Of a stretch of 64,000 nucleotides of DNA, positions 45,652-56,199 are shown in pieces. The translations under genes were made by a program, and so were the position numbers. The notes below the pieces were generated by a model. The model searched no databases, was not told where the DNA came from, and saw nothing but the letters and a program-made list of their open reading frames with translations. The stretch's first letter is position 1, and each line of letters opens with the position of its first letter. Source of the stretch: Nitrosomonadales bacterium. GTDB taxonomy: Bacteria; Pseudomonadota; Gammaproteobacteria; Burkholderiales; Gallionellaceae. The stretch is from NCBI GenBank assembly GCA_016234685.1, contig JACRAT010000043.1, forward strand, positions 124,001-188,000, read 5' to 3'.

Positions 45652-46095
45652 TCACTTGCCCGACAGCACCGGCCATTGTTTGGCCCATTGCTCCAGCGGG
45701 TCGCGGGTGAATCCGCTCTTGCCGAACAACTGCCAGCGTCCGATTACATAGCACAGCAGCACGTTGGCACGTGCGCCGATGTCGGTGTCGGCGGGCAATT
45801 CGCCTTCGGTCACGGCGATGCGCAGCGATTGCTTGAGCGTGGCTTCGATGCGGTCGAGCAACTGGTTGATGCGCAGTTGCAAGCGATCATTCTCGTTCAC
45901 CAGTGCGTCGCCGATCAGCACGCGGGTCATGCCGCGATTCTTCTGGGCGAAGCGCAGCAGCAGGAACAGCACGTTCTCGACCTGCTTCAGGCCGCTGGTC
46001 TCTTCGGTGGTGATCTTCTCGCCCTTGGGTTGTGCCAGCATGGTGGCGATGGTTTGCAAGATCTGTAGTTTGCGTTCACCGGGTTTTGTGGCCAT
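45652..46095 (-). CDS. slmA: SlmA-like protein missing the HTH region
   Basis: SlmA (TetR family) binds DNA near FtsZ to stop septum formation over the nucleoid. From ATG 46095, preceded by AAGGAG, the product has 147 residues; the family has about 198. The start (LQILQTIATMLAQPKGEKITT) and the C-terminal part (NRGMTRVLIGDALVNENDRLQLRINQLLDRIE) match SlmA, but after KITT the sequence jumps to EETSGLKQVENVL, skipping about 46 residues that should hold the helix-turn-helix (SEAALYRHF region). The frame stays open. Unless the sequence is wrong, it cannot bind DNA in the usual way. Confidence 0.8.
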   Translation of the reverse strand: MATKPGERKLQILQTIATMLAQPKGEKITTEETSGLKQVENVLFLLLRFAQKNRGMTRVLIGDALVNENDRLQLRINQLLDRIEATLKQSLRIAVTEGELPADTDIGARANVLLCYVIGRWQLFGKSGFTRDPLEQWAKQWPVLSGK

Positions 46096-46152
46096 GTTCT
46101 CTCCTTGCTTGTTGCGCCGTCGCATTGGCTTATGCCGGGTGACGGGCTCGTC

Positions 46153-46785
46153 CTACCGTAATCGTGCCAGATTCCTAGGCAGCTCCAGCACATCCTTGAT
46201 CTTCACATCTACCGCTGCGGGCATACGCTGTCCGGCGTTCACCCACACGGTCTTCATGCCTAAACGCTTGGCGGTTTGCAGATTCTCCAAGCTGTCTTCC
46301 ACCATCACGCAGCGCGCCGGGGTCAGTCGGTGTTTCTTCAGCAGCCGCACGTAGCCCGACAGTTGCGGCTTGGGGCGGAAGCCGGTCTGCTCGATGGCGA
46401 ACACATCGTCGAACAGGTCGTCTACTTTCAGCAACGCCAGCACCGCGCGGGCGTAATGCTCCGGCGCATTGGAAAACTCCAGCTTGCGCTCCGGCAGCCG
46501 CTTCAGCAGATGGCGCAGGCGCGCTTCGCGCAGCACCATGTTCGGCAGATCGGGGAACTGGTGCGTGTGCCACAAAAAATGCTGCGGGTCTGTGCCGTGA
46601 TGCCGCATCAGCCCGGAAAGCGTCGCGCCGTAACGCTGCCAGTAGTCCACCCGCAAAGTGTTCGCCGCTGCCTCGTCCAGTTGCAGATGCTCCTGCAAAT
46701 ACGCCGTCATGCTGCGGTTGATGTGCGGAAAGATATGCGGCGTGGCGTTGTGCAGCGTGTTGTCCAGATCGAAGATCCAAGTCAC
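46153..46785 (-). CDS. HAD-superfamily hydrolase, pyrimidine 5'-nucleotidase type
   Basis: The GTG at 46785 gives VTWIFDLDNTLHNA (the HAD nucleophile motif FDLDNT) at the very start and 210 residues. Further motifs are LEFSNAPEHY (motif II serine), a lysine in RPKPQLSG and VEDSLENLQTAKRLGMKTVW (motif IV). The upstream frame only contains repeat sequence (46786-46864). Members with NTLHNA act as pyrimidine 5'-nucleotidases or related phosphatases. Confidence 0.85.
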   Translation of the reverse strand: MTWIFDLDNTLHNATPHIFPHINRSMTAYLQEHLQLDEAAANTLRVDYWQRYGATLSGLMRHHGTDPQHFLWHTHQFPDLPNMVLREARLRHLLKRLPERKLEFSNAPEHYARAVLALLKVDDLFDDVFAIEQTGFRPKPQLSGYVRLLKKHRLTPARCVMVEDSLENLQTAKRLGMKTVWVNAGQRMPAAVDVKIKDVLELPRNLARLR

Positions 46786-46870
46786 CCCCCGCTCCCGGTG
46801 GGAGGAGGGGAGTGGGAGTTGCGCCACGCCCCCCACCCTAACCTTCCCCCGAAGGGAGAGGGGACTGAGT
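46786..46870. repeat. Dispersed GC-rich repeat between HAD gene and argB
   Basis: Two imperfect inverted segments, GCTCCCGGTGGGAGG and CCCCCGAAGGGAGAGGGG, with CCCACCCTAACC between. The latter is the common form of this family (CCCTAACCTTCCCCC). A relative is inserted in mod at 19185-19222. Confidence 0.6.
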
Positions 46871-46890
46871 CTGTGTTCCGTCCATCATGC

Positions 46891-48679
<1,789 letters not shown>

Positions 48680-48964
48680 ATGGCTGATACATGGAAATCC
48701 ATCTTTAAGGGAATAATTGAGAACCGCCCCGTGGAAATTGAAATTTACGACGAAGGCGGTTATCGAGTTAACACCACCCAAGGCGCAGACGACCCAGGCA
48801 CCGTCCAAAGCGACGGCTCATCAACCATCATCATTCCACCAACGGCAAAAGGTCGGCAGATAGCCATTGAAGGTGAAACGACCGACGAAATCCGTAAAGA
48901 CCTACTTGCCGAGGGTTTCAGTGAGGCTGCCGCAGATAAAATCGTTGGCAAGCTTTCGGTATAA
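48680..48964 (+). CDS. Hypothetical 94-residue protein
   Basis: A small, soluble, acidic protein with a clear AGGAG ribosome-binding site seven bases before the ATG. The N-terminus (MADTWKSIFKG) may be helical; the middle (TTQGADDPGTVQSDGSSTIIIPPTAKG) is flexible or beta-rich; the end (IRKDLLAEGFSEAAADKIVGKL) looks like a helix pair. Its base composition is slightly AT-richer than the core genes and it lies alone between two repeat-filled stretches. No family recognised. Confidence 0.5.
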   Translation: MADTWKSIFKGIIENRPVEIEIYDEGGYRVNTTQGADDPGTVQSDGSSTIIIPPTAKGRQIAIEGETTDEIRKDLLAEGFSEAAADKIVGKLSV

Positions 48965-49719
48965 CCCTGCGGTCGTACACATGAATAATCGGGGACAGCA
49001 ACAACTGTCTTTATAGGTGTTATTCCTTATCTAAGTGCCATGAGGGGCAGACTCGACTTAATCTGTACGGTGGCGCAAGCACGTCGCATGGCTCCGCACT
49101 TCCGCCCATCCTTCGACTTCGCTGCGCTACGCTCAGGACGAACGGATCACGGTAGGCTGGGGTGCGGCACGAACCCCTGCCCACCGAACACCCAAATTCG
49201 TGCGCGCAGCGCACACAAAACCGCTTCTACCTCCCCTGTTCCGCCACCGAGTAGCGGAGGCTGGACAGGGAATTCTGACGAATATGTTTGAGTCCGTGGC
49301 TGCGTAGCAGATCGGACGAGTTTATGAGGAAGCCTGACCAGCCGACAACAAGCCGCTCAACGGCTTGTTGCGGCGTAGACTAACCTTTAGGTTATGTCGA
49401 AGCCAACAACGCAGGGAACCCCGAAGGGGTGGCGGATTGGGGGCGCCTTTCTTGGATTACTTTCTTTGTCTCGCCAAAGAAAGTAGTCGGCGTGCGGGGC
49501 CGCTCCCCGCGCTGCCCGTTCGGCTTCTGCCAGCCCCAACCGCTATTTCAATTCCCGTTCCCCAATTCTGGCTACAAGAGGCGAATCGCATCGCGCTTCC
49601 GCCCATCCTTCGACTTCGCTGCGCTCAGGACGAACGGATCAGGGCGCGTTGGTGGTGAGGCCATCGTGAGCGCTGGTGCGCAAGCGCACCTTACTCGGCT
49701 CCATGGGGCGAGGCGGGAC
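48965..49719. repeat. Mosaic repeat locus before the radical SAM gene
   Basis: No gene is supported here. Two copies of CATCCTTCGACTTCGCTGCG (49109 and about 49605) flank a composite repeat at 49240-49490. That composite has, in order on this strand, module AATTCTGACG, a module with GACGAGTTTATGAGGAAGCC, a module ending TTTAGGTTATGTCG, and the hairpin TACTTTCTTTG/CAAAGAAAGTA (49458-49485). The same modules occur in opposite orientation at 33.6-33.85 kb but with the two central ones in exchanged order. Confidence 0.65.
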
Positions 49720-50571
49720 TCAGCCGCTGACTTTGACGGCGAGGCCGAGTCGGCGTAGGCGGGCGGCGTAGGTTTCGAGTCGGTCTGGCGGAAGTGCGGA
49801 GAGTCGTGCCGCTTCGGCTTGCAGCGAGGGGCGGGCTAGGCCGTAGAGTAGGATGCCTTGCGGGCGGATGCTGTCGCGCAGCAAATCGGAGAGAAAGGCT
49901 AGATAGGCATCTTCGTCTTCCGCCGCCGGAGCTTTGCCGTCTAGGGCGAACCAGCAGGTTTGCAGCCAGGTGGGGCAGAGTGAGATGGCGGTGGTGAGGT
50001 GTTCGCGGACTTTGGCGAGGCTGGTGCGGGTGTCGTTGATGGCGAGCATCCCGGCTGCGCTGGCGCGGTCGAGTTTGAACCAGACTTCGCCATTGAGTCG
50101 CGCCATCTGGCGCAGGCCTTGTTGCACATGGTCTCGATGGATCAGGCTGCCGTTGGTGATGAGCACCAGCTTTTGCTCGGCTAGGCCGAATTCGGTCTTC
50201 AGCTTGCCGATGAGTGTGATGACTTCGGCGAATTCTGCGGCGCTGGTGGGTTCGCCGTTGCCAGAGAGGGCGAGGTCGTTGATGCGGCGCATCCCTTCCG
50301 GCACGCGGCTCGCCATGAAATCGCCGTGCAGCAGCTCATGCAAGAAGCCGCGCAGCTCCTGTTCCAGCAGCTGCAGATCCACCGGCGGGGCGCTGCCCAA
50401 GGTCAGGTTGGGCACTTGGCAATACAGGCAGCGCCAGTTGCAGGCGTTGTTGGGGTTGAGATTGATGCCGATGGAGACGCCGCCCGCGCGGCGCGAGATC
50501 ACCGGGTAGACGTAGCGCAGTCCGGCGCTGTCGCGGTCGTGGTTGCGAGTGGAAAGCGGGGCGTCGCTCAA
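49720..50571 (-). CDS. Radical SAM protein
   Basis: The cluster motif is CNWRCLYCQ (C-x3-C-x2-C) and LALSGNGEPTSAAEF is the typical glycine-rich SAM-binding strand. The TTG at 50571 overlaps the nlpD stop (TTGA), giving 283 residues; the frame extends upstream only as an overlap of nlpD. The fold resembles the molybdenum-cofactor/wybutosine-like group, but the substrate is not identifiable. It is translated directly after nlpD, where rpoS often lies in related bacteria. Confidence 0.75.
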   Translation of the reverse strand: MSDAPLSTRNHDRDSAGLRYVYPVISRRAGGVSIGINLNPNNACNWRCLYCQVPNLTLGSAPPVDLQLLEQELRGFLHELLHGDFMASRVPEGMRRINDLALSGNGEPTSAAEFAEVITLIGKLKTEFGLAEQKLVLITNGSLIHRDHVQQGLRQMARLNGEVWFKLDRASAAGMLAINDTRTSLAKVREHLTTAISLCPTWLQTCWFALDGKAPAAEDEDAYLAFLSDLLRDSIRPQGILLYGLARPSLQAEAARLSALPPDRLETYAARLRRLGLAVKVSG

Positions 50572-51608
50572 GGCTTGATCGGCGGCAGCAGTTTGGCTGG
50601 GTCGATGGGTTTGCCGAACTTGCGGATCTCGAAGTGCAGCTTCACTTGGTCGGTGTCGGTGCTGCCCATCTCGGCGATCTTCTGGCCTTTCTTTACCGTC
50701 TCGCGCTCTTTCACCAGGATCTGGTCGTTGTGGGCGTAGGCGCTGATGTAGGTTTTGTTGTGTTTGATGATGACCAGTTTTCCGTAGCCGCGCAGGCCGC
50801 TGCCGCTGTACACCACTTTGCCGCCGGAGCTGGCGTAGATGGGCTGGCCCGCTTTGCCGGCGATGTCGATGCCCTTGCGGTTGGCGCTCTCGGAGAATTC
50901 GGCGACGACCTTGCCTGCGGTCGGCGCTAGCCAATCCACGGCGTCTTCGTCGCTGGAATCGTCAGTAGTGTCGGGTGCGGGTTTGGCTTCTTCTTTGCTC
51001 GGCTCGACCTTGGCCGGGATGGGCTTGATGATCTCAGGCTCGGGTTTGGGGGCGGGCTTGGGTTCGTTCTTGGCGACGACCTCGGCCTTGTCCGATTCGC
51101 CAGACAGGGCTTCGGCTTGCGCTACGGCGCGTTCCGAGTAAGGCAGTCGCACGGCTTTGGGCTGGGTCTTGGTGACGATCTCGGCAGGCTTGGTTTCTGC
51201 TGCGGGCTTGGTTTCCGGCGCAGGTTTGGCTTCCGCCGGGATGGGTCTGACCTCGACCGTGCGCACGCCGTTCGCCGCACTCTGCGGGAACAGGCGGATC
51301 TCTTGCCCGATCTGGATCATGCTGGGATTCTGGATGCCGTTCAGTTCGGCCAACTCGCGGTAATCGAAGCCATGATTGAAGGCGATGCTGTACAGCGTGT
51401 CGCCCTTTTGCACGATGTAGACGGAAGGACGCCAATCCTTGCTGGCGGGCGCGTTCTTCTTGGATGCCGTCGTCGCGGCGACGGGAGCGTTGCCTGTGCC
51501 GCGTTCTTCTACCGCCACGCGCTGGCTGGTCGAGCCGCAACCCGCCAGCACGGCTGCGCACAGCAAGGCGCAACCCAAGTGCAGTCTGATCGTTGTTTGC
51601 TTACTCAT
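50568..51608 (-). CDS. nlpD: NlpD-like murein hydrolase activator
   Basis: Lipoprotein with signal peptide and lipobox (LAGC, cysteine at residue 24), one LysM domain ([27 protein letters not shown], about 63-105), a Pro/Lys/Glu-rich linker, and a C-terminal LytM/M23 domain (about 230-346). The LytM site is degenerate (NRKGIDIAG lacks the first zinc histidine and KLHFEIR the HxH), as in NlpD and EnvC, which activate amidases. The start ATG overlaps the pcm stop by four bases. Confidence 0.9.
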   Translation of the reverse strand: MSKQTTIRLHLGCALLCAAVLAGCGSTSQRVAVEERGTGNAPVAATTASKKNAPASKDWRPSVYIVQKGDTLYSIAFNHGFDYRELAELNGIQNPSMIQIGQEIRLFPQSAANGVRTVEVRPIPAEAKPAPETKPAAETKPAEIVTKTQPKAVRLPYSERAVAQAEALSGESDKAEVVAKNEPKPAPKPEPEIIKPIPAKVEPSKEEAKPAPDTTDDSSDEDAVDWLAPTAGKVVAEFSESANRKGIDIAGKAGQPIYASSGGKVVYSGSGLRGYGKLVIIKHNKTYISAYAHNDQILVKERETVKKGQKIAEMGSTDTDQVKLHFEIRKFGKPIDPAKLLPPIKP

Positions 51609-52261
51609 GCCATCCCCGTCAACAGCGGTACGAACTTAACCGCTTCCATCTGTGTTTGATGATAGCCGCGCTCGTCGCGCTCGATCAAAGTCAGCATCTG
51701 TTCCTGCGTGCCCAAGGGCATCACCATCCGGCTGCCCACCGCCATCTGTGCCAGCAATTCGCGCGGTACGTGCGTTGCCGCTGCGGCCATGATGATGCCG
51801 TCGAAGGGGGCGATGCTGGGCAGGCCCATGCCGCCGTCGGCGTGACTCAGCCGCACGTTGCGTGCGCCGATCTCTTTGAGGCATTGCGCCGCGCGTTCGT
51901 GCAGTGGTTTGATGCGCTCGACCGAATACACTTCGCGGGCGACCTGCCCCAGCACCGCCGCCTGATAGCCGCGCCCGGTGCCGACTTCCAGCACGCGGTT
52001 GAGCGGCTTGTCGTTACGCAGGATCTCGATCATGCGCGCCACGATGTAGGGCTGCGAGATGGTCTGGCCATAGCCTATGGGCAGGGAGACGTCTTCGTAG
52101 GCGCGGGTGGCCAGCGCCTCGTCGACGAACAGGTGGCGCGGCACGGAATTCATCGCGGCCAGCACCACCTCGTCGCGGATGCCTTGGGCGCGCAGGCGCT
52201 CGATCATGCGGTTGCGCGTGCGCGCGGAAGTCATGCCGATGCCGCTGTGACGGACGTTCAT
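51605..52261 (-). CDS. pcm: Protein-L-isoaspartate O-methyltransferase
   Basis: Repairs isoaspartyl residues. The 218-residue protein contains [45 protein letters not shown] (AdoMet site), [11 protein letters not shown] and [13 protein letters not shown]. The gene lies between surE and nlpD with four-base overlaps on both sides, the usual stress-survival operon. Confidence 0.95.
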   Translation of the reverse strand: MNVRHSGIGMTSARTRNRMIERLRAQGIRDEVVLAAMNSVPRHLFVDEALATRAYEDVSLPIGYGQTISQPYIVARMIEILRNDKPLNRVLEVGTGRGYQAAVLGQVAREVYSVERIKPLHERAAQCLKEIGARNVRLSHADGGMGLPSIAPFDGIIMAAAATHVPRELLAQMAVGSRMVMPLGTQEQMLTLIERDERGYHQTQMEAVKFVPLLTGMA

Positions 52262-53010
52262 GCGCGTTCTCCCAGCCAGCCGCGCACGGCGTCGAGTTGG
52301 CTGTATTGGGTCAGGTCGATCTGCAAAGGGGTGATGGAAGCGCGGCGGCTGGCGACGGCATGGAAGTCTGTGCCCTCCCCGGCATCTTGTGCCTGACCGG
52401 CTGCGCCCACCCAGTAGACGGTGTCACCGTGCGGATTCTGTCCGCGCACCACCGGCTCGGCCTTGTGGCGCTTGCCCAGCCGGGTGACTTGCGTACCTTG
52501 CAACTCGCTGTAGGCCACGTCCGGCACGTTCACGTTCAGCAGCCAGGGCTGGCCGTGGGTGTTTTGCTCGAAACGGCGCACCAGTTCGACCACGACTTGC
52601 GCGGCCGTGTCGTAATGCTTCAGGCTCTTGCCGCCGGCCAGCGAAACGGCGATGGACGGGATGCCGAGCAGAAAGCCTTCGGTCGCTGCCGCCACCGTGC
52701 CGGAGTAGATGGTGTCGTCGCCCATGTTGGCCCCGGCATTGATGCCCGAGATCACCATGTCCGGCTGGCGATCCAGCATCCCGGTGACGGCCAGGTGGAC
52801 GCAGTCGGTGGGCGTGCCGTTGACGTAAAAGAAGCCGCTGGCGGCGCGATGCAGATTGAGCGGGCGATCCAGCGTCAGCGAATTGGAAGCGCCGCTGCGA
52901 TTGCGCTCAGGTGCGACCACCGTCACTTCGGCGATGGCGGCGAGATGCGTGGCCAGACAGGCCAGACCCGGTGCGAAATAACCGTCGTCGTTACTGATTA
53001 GAATGTGCAT
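52258..53010 (-). CDS. surE: 5'/3'-nucleotidase SurE
   Basis: Survival-protein phosphatase acting on nucleoside monophosphates. The 250-residue protein starts [16 protein letters not shown], with the metal-binding DD, and has [36 protein letters not shown] and [16 protein letters not shown]. It is the first gene of the surE-pcm-nlpD unit and starts 74 bases after queA on the same strand. Confidence 0.96.
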   Translation of the reverse strand: MHILISNDDGYFAPGLACLATHLAAIAEVTVVAPERNRSGASNSLTLDRPLNLHRAASGFFYVNGTPTDCVHLAVTGMLDRQPDMVISGINAGANMGDDTIYSGTVAAATEGFLLGIPSIAVSLAGGKSLKHYDTAAQVVVELVRRFEQNTHGQPWLLNVNVPDVAYSELQGTQVTRLGKRHKAEPVVRGQNPHGDTVYWVGAAGQAQDAGEGTDFHAVASRRASITPLQIDLTQYSQLDAVRGWLGERA

Positions 53011-53084
53011 CGGAGGGACTCAGGGAAACCACTGTTTTATTGCGCGCCATTGTACACGGGGAAACCGTGGCCACGAAACTTGCT

Positions 53085-54131
53085 TTATCCCGCACGGGCT
53101 TGGCGCTCGATCAGCATGGCATCACCGTAGCTGAAGAAGCGGTAGCCTTGCGCCACGGCCTCGCGGTAGGCGGTCAGTAGCTCATCCATACCGCCAAAGG
53201 CGCATACCAGCATCAGCAGGGTGGAGCGCGGTAGGTGGAAGTTGGTGAGCAGCACGTCCACTACGCGGAAGCGGTAGCCGGGGGTGATGAAGATGTTGGT
53301 CTCGCCGGAATCGGCGCTGAATTCACTGCCGCTCGCCGCACTCTTTGCTGCGGCACTTTCCAGTGCGCGCAGGCTGGTCGTGCCTACCGCCACCACGCGT
53401 CCGCCCCGGGCGCGCGTCTCGCGGATGGCCTCCACCGTGGCTTGCGGGATGCTGTAGCGCTCACTGTGCATCACGTGCTCGCTGATGTTTTCGGCGCGCA
53501 CCGGCTTGAACGTGCCTGCGCCGACGTGCAGAGTGACCTGGGCGCTGCGCACGCCGCGTGCGTTCAGTGTCGCCAGCATCGCTTCGTCGAAATGCAGTCC
53601 GGCGGTGGGGGCGGCGACTGCGCCGGGTTCGCGTGCGAACACGGTTTGGTAGCGCGAATCGTCTTCCTCGCCAGCCGCGTGGGTGATGTAGGGCGGCAAC
53701 GGCAGATGGCCGCAACGCTCCAGTGCGTCGTGCACCGATTCCTTGCCGGTGAAGCGCAGTCGGTAGAACTCGCTCTCACGGCCCAGCACCTCCACAGGAA
53801 GTTCGCCCGCTAGCAACAGGTGAGTGCCTGCTCGCGGTGATTTGCTGGCGCGCACTTGGGCTAGAGCTTCGTGCTCATTCAGCACGCGCTCCACCAGCAC
53901 CTCGACTTGTCCACCGCTTTGTTTGACACCGAACAACCGTGCTTTCAGTACGCGGGTGTCGTTCAGCACCAGCAGGTCGCCTGCGCGCAACAGTTCGGGC
54001 AGATCGGTGAAATGCCGATGGTCGCGCTGTCCGTCATGTAGATGGAGCAAGCGGCTGCCGCCGCGCTGGGCGGGCGGATGTTGGGCGATCAGGTGTTCGG
54101 GAAGGTCGAAATCGAATTGGTCGGTGCGCAC
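53085..54131 (-). CDS. queA: tRNA preQ1(34) S-adenosylmethionine ribosyltransferase-isomerase
   Basis: Penultimate step of queuosine synthesis. The GTG at 54131 gives [19 protein letters not shown], the family's usual start, and 348 residues; the longer open frame upstream is not similar. Motifs include [36 protein letters not shown] and [19 protein letters not shown]. No other que gene is close. Confidence 0.92.
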   Translation of the reverse strand: MRTDQFDFDLPEHLIAQHPPAQRGGSRLLHLHDGQRDHRHFTDLPELLRAGDLLVLNDTRVLKARLFGVKQSGGQVEVLVERVLNEHEALAQVRASKSPRAGTHLLLAGELPVEVLGRESEFYRLRFTGKESVHDALERCGHLPLPPYITHAAGEEDDSRYQTVFAREPGAVAAPTAGLHFDEAMLATLNARGVRSAQVTLHVGAGTFKPVRAENISEHVMHSERYSIPQATVEAIRETRARGGRVVAVGTTSLRALESAAAKSAASGSEFSADSGETNIFITPGYRFRVVDVLLTNFHLPRSTLLMLVCAFGGMDELLTAYREAVAQGYRFFSYGDAMLIERQARAG

Positions 54132-54352
54132 AAAAGTCTTCAAAAAGTAAAGATGCCGGGAGTCGCCCAGCGAACAGGCCGCGATTATATCAGTGGCTTC
54201 GTGGCGTTCTGGCAACAGTGTTTCACGCCGATTAGGGGCTTTGCACTTTGCGATGTTACAATCGGAACTCGATACAGAGCATTGATTTAAAGAAGACTCT
54301 GTTTGACGCCCCGCGCCTCTTGGTGAGATGGGGCGAATTAATAGGAGTCTCC

Positions 54353-54952
54353 ATGCAGCGCCCGTCAGTTTCACACCTTCCGCTTGTCGGCCTAATTCTG
54401 GCCGTCATGGTGTTGAGTGGGTGCGACAGTGAAGTGCAGCGGGCTTGCCCGGATGTCGATTGGTATCAGGCCGGCTATCAAGATGGTTTTGCGGGAGAGC
54501 GGGGATTGCGCATCGAAAATGTCCGCGTCACTTGTTCCAAAGTCGATGCTTGGAATAAGCCTCGCCCTGATCGGGCGCTCTATTTTTCAGGCTGGAAAAA
54601 AGGCGTGATCGAATATTGCTCGCCGGCCAACGGCTTGGCTTTGGGCAAAAAAGGGGTCTCTTTCAAAACCATCTGTCCAGCGGAGTTGACTACGGATTTT
54701 GAGAACGCTTATCGCGAGGGGCGCAAAGCTTTCGATGGGCGGCAGTCGCTCGATGCGCGCAAGGGTGCGCTGCGCAAGCAGATCAAGCAGCTCGAGGCCG
54801 AGCAGTATCAGCTGAAGGCGCAACTTGCTCAATCCGAGAATCAGTCCGAATACGATCTGACCCGCAATCGTCTGCGCGACAACGCCCGCAGACTGCGCGA
54901 ATCCACAGATGAACTGCAAAGTCTGGAGGCGACAGGCCGAGGGGTGAAGTAG
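54353..54952 (+). CDS. DUF2799-type lipoprotein
   Basis: The ATG at 54353, 8 bases after AGGAG, gives 199 residues with a lipobox (VLSGC, cysteine at 23). The mature part has four to five cysteines and the [13 protein letters not shown] pattern of DUF2799, a family of small envelope proteins of unknown role. The C-terminal third is a long charged coiled coil ([20 protein letters not shown]). In-frame ATGs from 54248 are less likely because they would bury the signal peptide. Confidence 0.78.
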   Translation: MQRPSVSHLPLVGLILAVMVLSGCDSEVQRACPDVDWYQAGYQDGFAGERGLRIENVRVTCSKVDAWNKPRPDRALYFSGWKKGVIEYCSPANGLALGKKGVSFKTICPAELTTDFENAYREGRKAFDGRQSLDARKGALRKQIKQLEAEQYQLKAQLAQSENQSEYDLTRNRLRDNARRLRESTDELQSLEATGRGVK

Positions 54953-55033
54953 TCATTCTGGGGTGTAACACCAACCCAATCCATCCGGCAGCGCGAGCTG
55001 CCGCTTTCAATTTCTGGCCTTTCAGGAGCAAAT

Positions 55034-55372
55034 ATGAGCGATCTACCAAAGTGTCCGCAGTGCGGTTCGGAATATACCTACGAGGACGGCGACAATTTCG
55101 TCTGCCCTGAGTGCGCGCACGAGTGGCCCAAGGTCGCGGCTGAGGCGGTCGAGGCGGCGAAAGTGTTCAAGGATGCTTTTGGTACGGTGCTGAATGACGG
55201 CGATACGGTGACGGTCATCAAGGACTTGAAGATCAAGGGTTCGTCGTCGGTGGTGAAGGTCGGCACCAAGGTGAAGAACATCCGCTTGGTGGACGGCGAC
55301 CACGACATCGACTGCAAGATCGACGGCATCGGTGCGATGCAGTTGAAGACCGAGTTCGTGAAGAAGGCCTAG
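55034..55372 (+). CDS. yjdM: YjdM/PhnA-type zinc-ribbon protein
   Basis: The 112-residue protein has a zinc ribbon ([21 protein letters not shown]) and the C-terminal KOW-like domain with [15 protein letters not shown] and [18 protein letters not shown], typical of YjdM. Despite an old name (PhnA) it is not a phosphonoacetate hydrolase; its role is not established. RBS CAGGAG precedes the ATG. Confidence 0.9.
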   Translation: MSDLPKCPQCGSEYTYEDGDNFVCPECAHEWPKVAAEAVEAAKVFKDAFGTVLNDGDTVTVIKDLKIKGSSSVVKVGTKVKNIRLVDGDHDIDCKIDGIGAMQLKTEFVKKA

Positions 55373-55374
55373 TC

Positions 55375-55440
55375 TTTGGAGTGCGCAGACCCGGCTGCGC
55401 TGGATATTCGGTCGGCGGCGACGTGTCGCCGCACTCCAAA
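55375..55440. repeat. Dispersed inverted repeat after yjdM
   Basis: TTTGGAGTGCG and CGCACTCCAAA (55375-55385 and 55430-55440) pair perfectly, with GGCGGCGACGTGTCGCCGC nested inside. This is a widespread bacterial repeat form and may work as a terminator of yjdM. Confidence 0.65.
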
Positions 55441-55454
55441 CGGCAGGGAGAACG

Positions 55455-56129
55455 ATGGACTGCTTGATCTACTGCGACGATTCGCTGCTGATCGCCAACA
55501 AGCCCGCCGGTCTGCTGGCCGTGCCGGGGCGCGGTGAAGACAAGCAGGATTGTCTGTCTGCGCGCCTTCAGCAAACTTTCCCTGATGCGCTGGTGGTGCA
55601 TCGCCTCGACATGGCGACTTCCGGTCTGCTGGTGTTTGCGCGCGGAACGGCGATGCAGCGGCGTTTGTCCTGGATGTTCCAGCAGCGGCAGGTGGAAAAG
55701 CGTTATGTGGCCCTGGTCTCCGGCGCGCTGGTGGATGAGTCCGGCGAGATCGCCTTGCCTCTAGGCGCAGACTGGCCGAACCGACCTAGGCAGAAGGTTG
55801 ATCCTGAGGCGGGGAAGGCATCTCTGACGAGGTTTCAAGTGATAAGTCGCAGCGATGGCAGCCCTTCGACTGCGCTACGCCACGCTCAAGGCGAACGAGC
55901 GGAGGCGGGCTTTGGTACTTCCGCCCACACTCGGCTTGAACTCACGCCCGTCACTGGCCGCACCCATCAGTTGCGTGTGCATCTGGCCGCCATCGGCCAT
56001 CCCATCATTGGCGATGCGCTGTATGGGGGACACGCTGCGCTGCGCCTGATGCTGCACGCTTGTGCGTTGGATCTCACGCATCCGCTGAGCGGTCAGCCCT
56101 TGAAGTTCGTCAGTCCGCCCCCATTCTGA
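55455..56129 (+). CDS. RluA-family pseudouridine synthase
   Basis: The 224-residue protein has the catalytic motif HRLDMATSGLLVFAR and the end motif VTGRTHQLRVHLAAIGHPIIGD, typical of RluA/RluC/RluD; the length and absence of an S4 domain point to RluA type. A segment of about 20 residues (GSPSTALRHAQGERAEAG, 55858-55915) derives from a dispersed repeat inserted in frame between the strand after KASLTRFQV and RLELTPVTG. It lies in a loop, so activity may be kept. Confidence 0.85.
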   Translation: MDCLIYCDDSLLIANKPAGLLAVPGRGEDKQDCLSARLQQTFPDALVVHRLDMATSGLLVFARGTAMQRRLSWMFQQRQVEKRYVALVSGALVDESGEIALPLGADWPNRPRQKVDPEAGKASLTRFQVISRSDGSPSTALRHAQGERAEAGFGTSAHTRLELTPVTGRTHQLRVHLAAIGHPIIGDALYGGHAALRLMLHACALDLTHPLSGQPLKFVSPPPF

Positions 56130-56199
56130 CAACGGCGCGACGGTATGGGTTGCGATGCTATACTGCGCTCCGCTCGTTCAATCACCTGAAGAGGATTAC

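Noticed and set aside
49720-50934. Longer radical SAM reading frame starting at 50934
   Set aside because: The upstream third overlaps nlpD and is Arg/Gln-rich nonsense; the TTG overlapping the nlpD stop gives a normal-sized protein.
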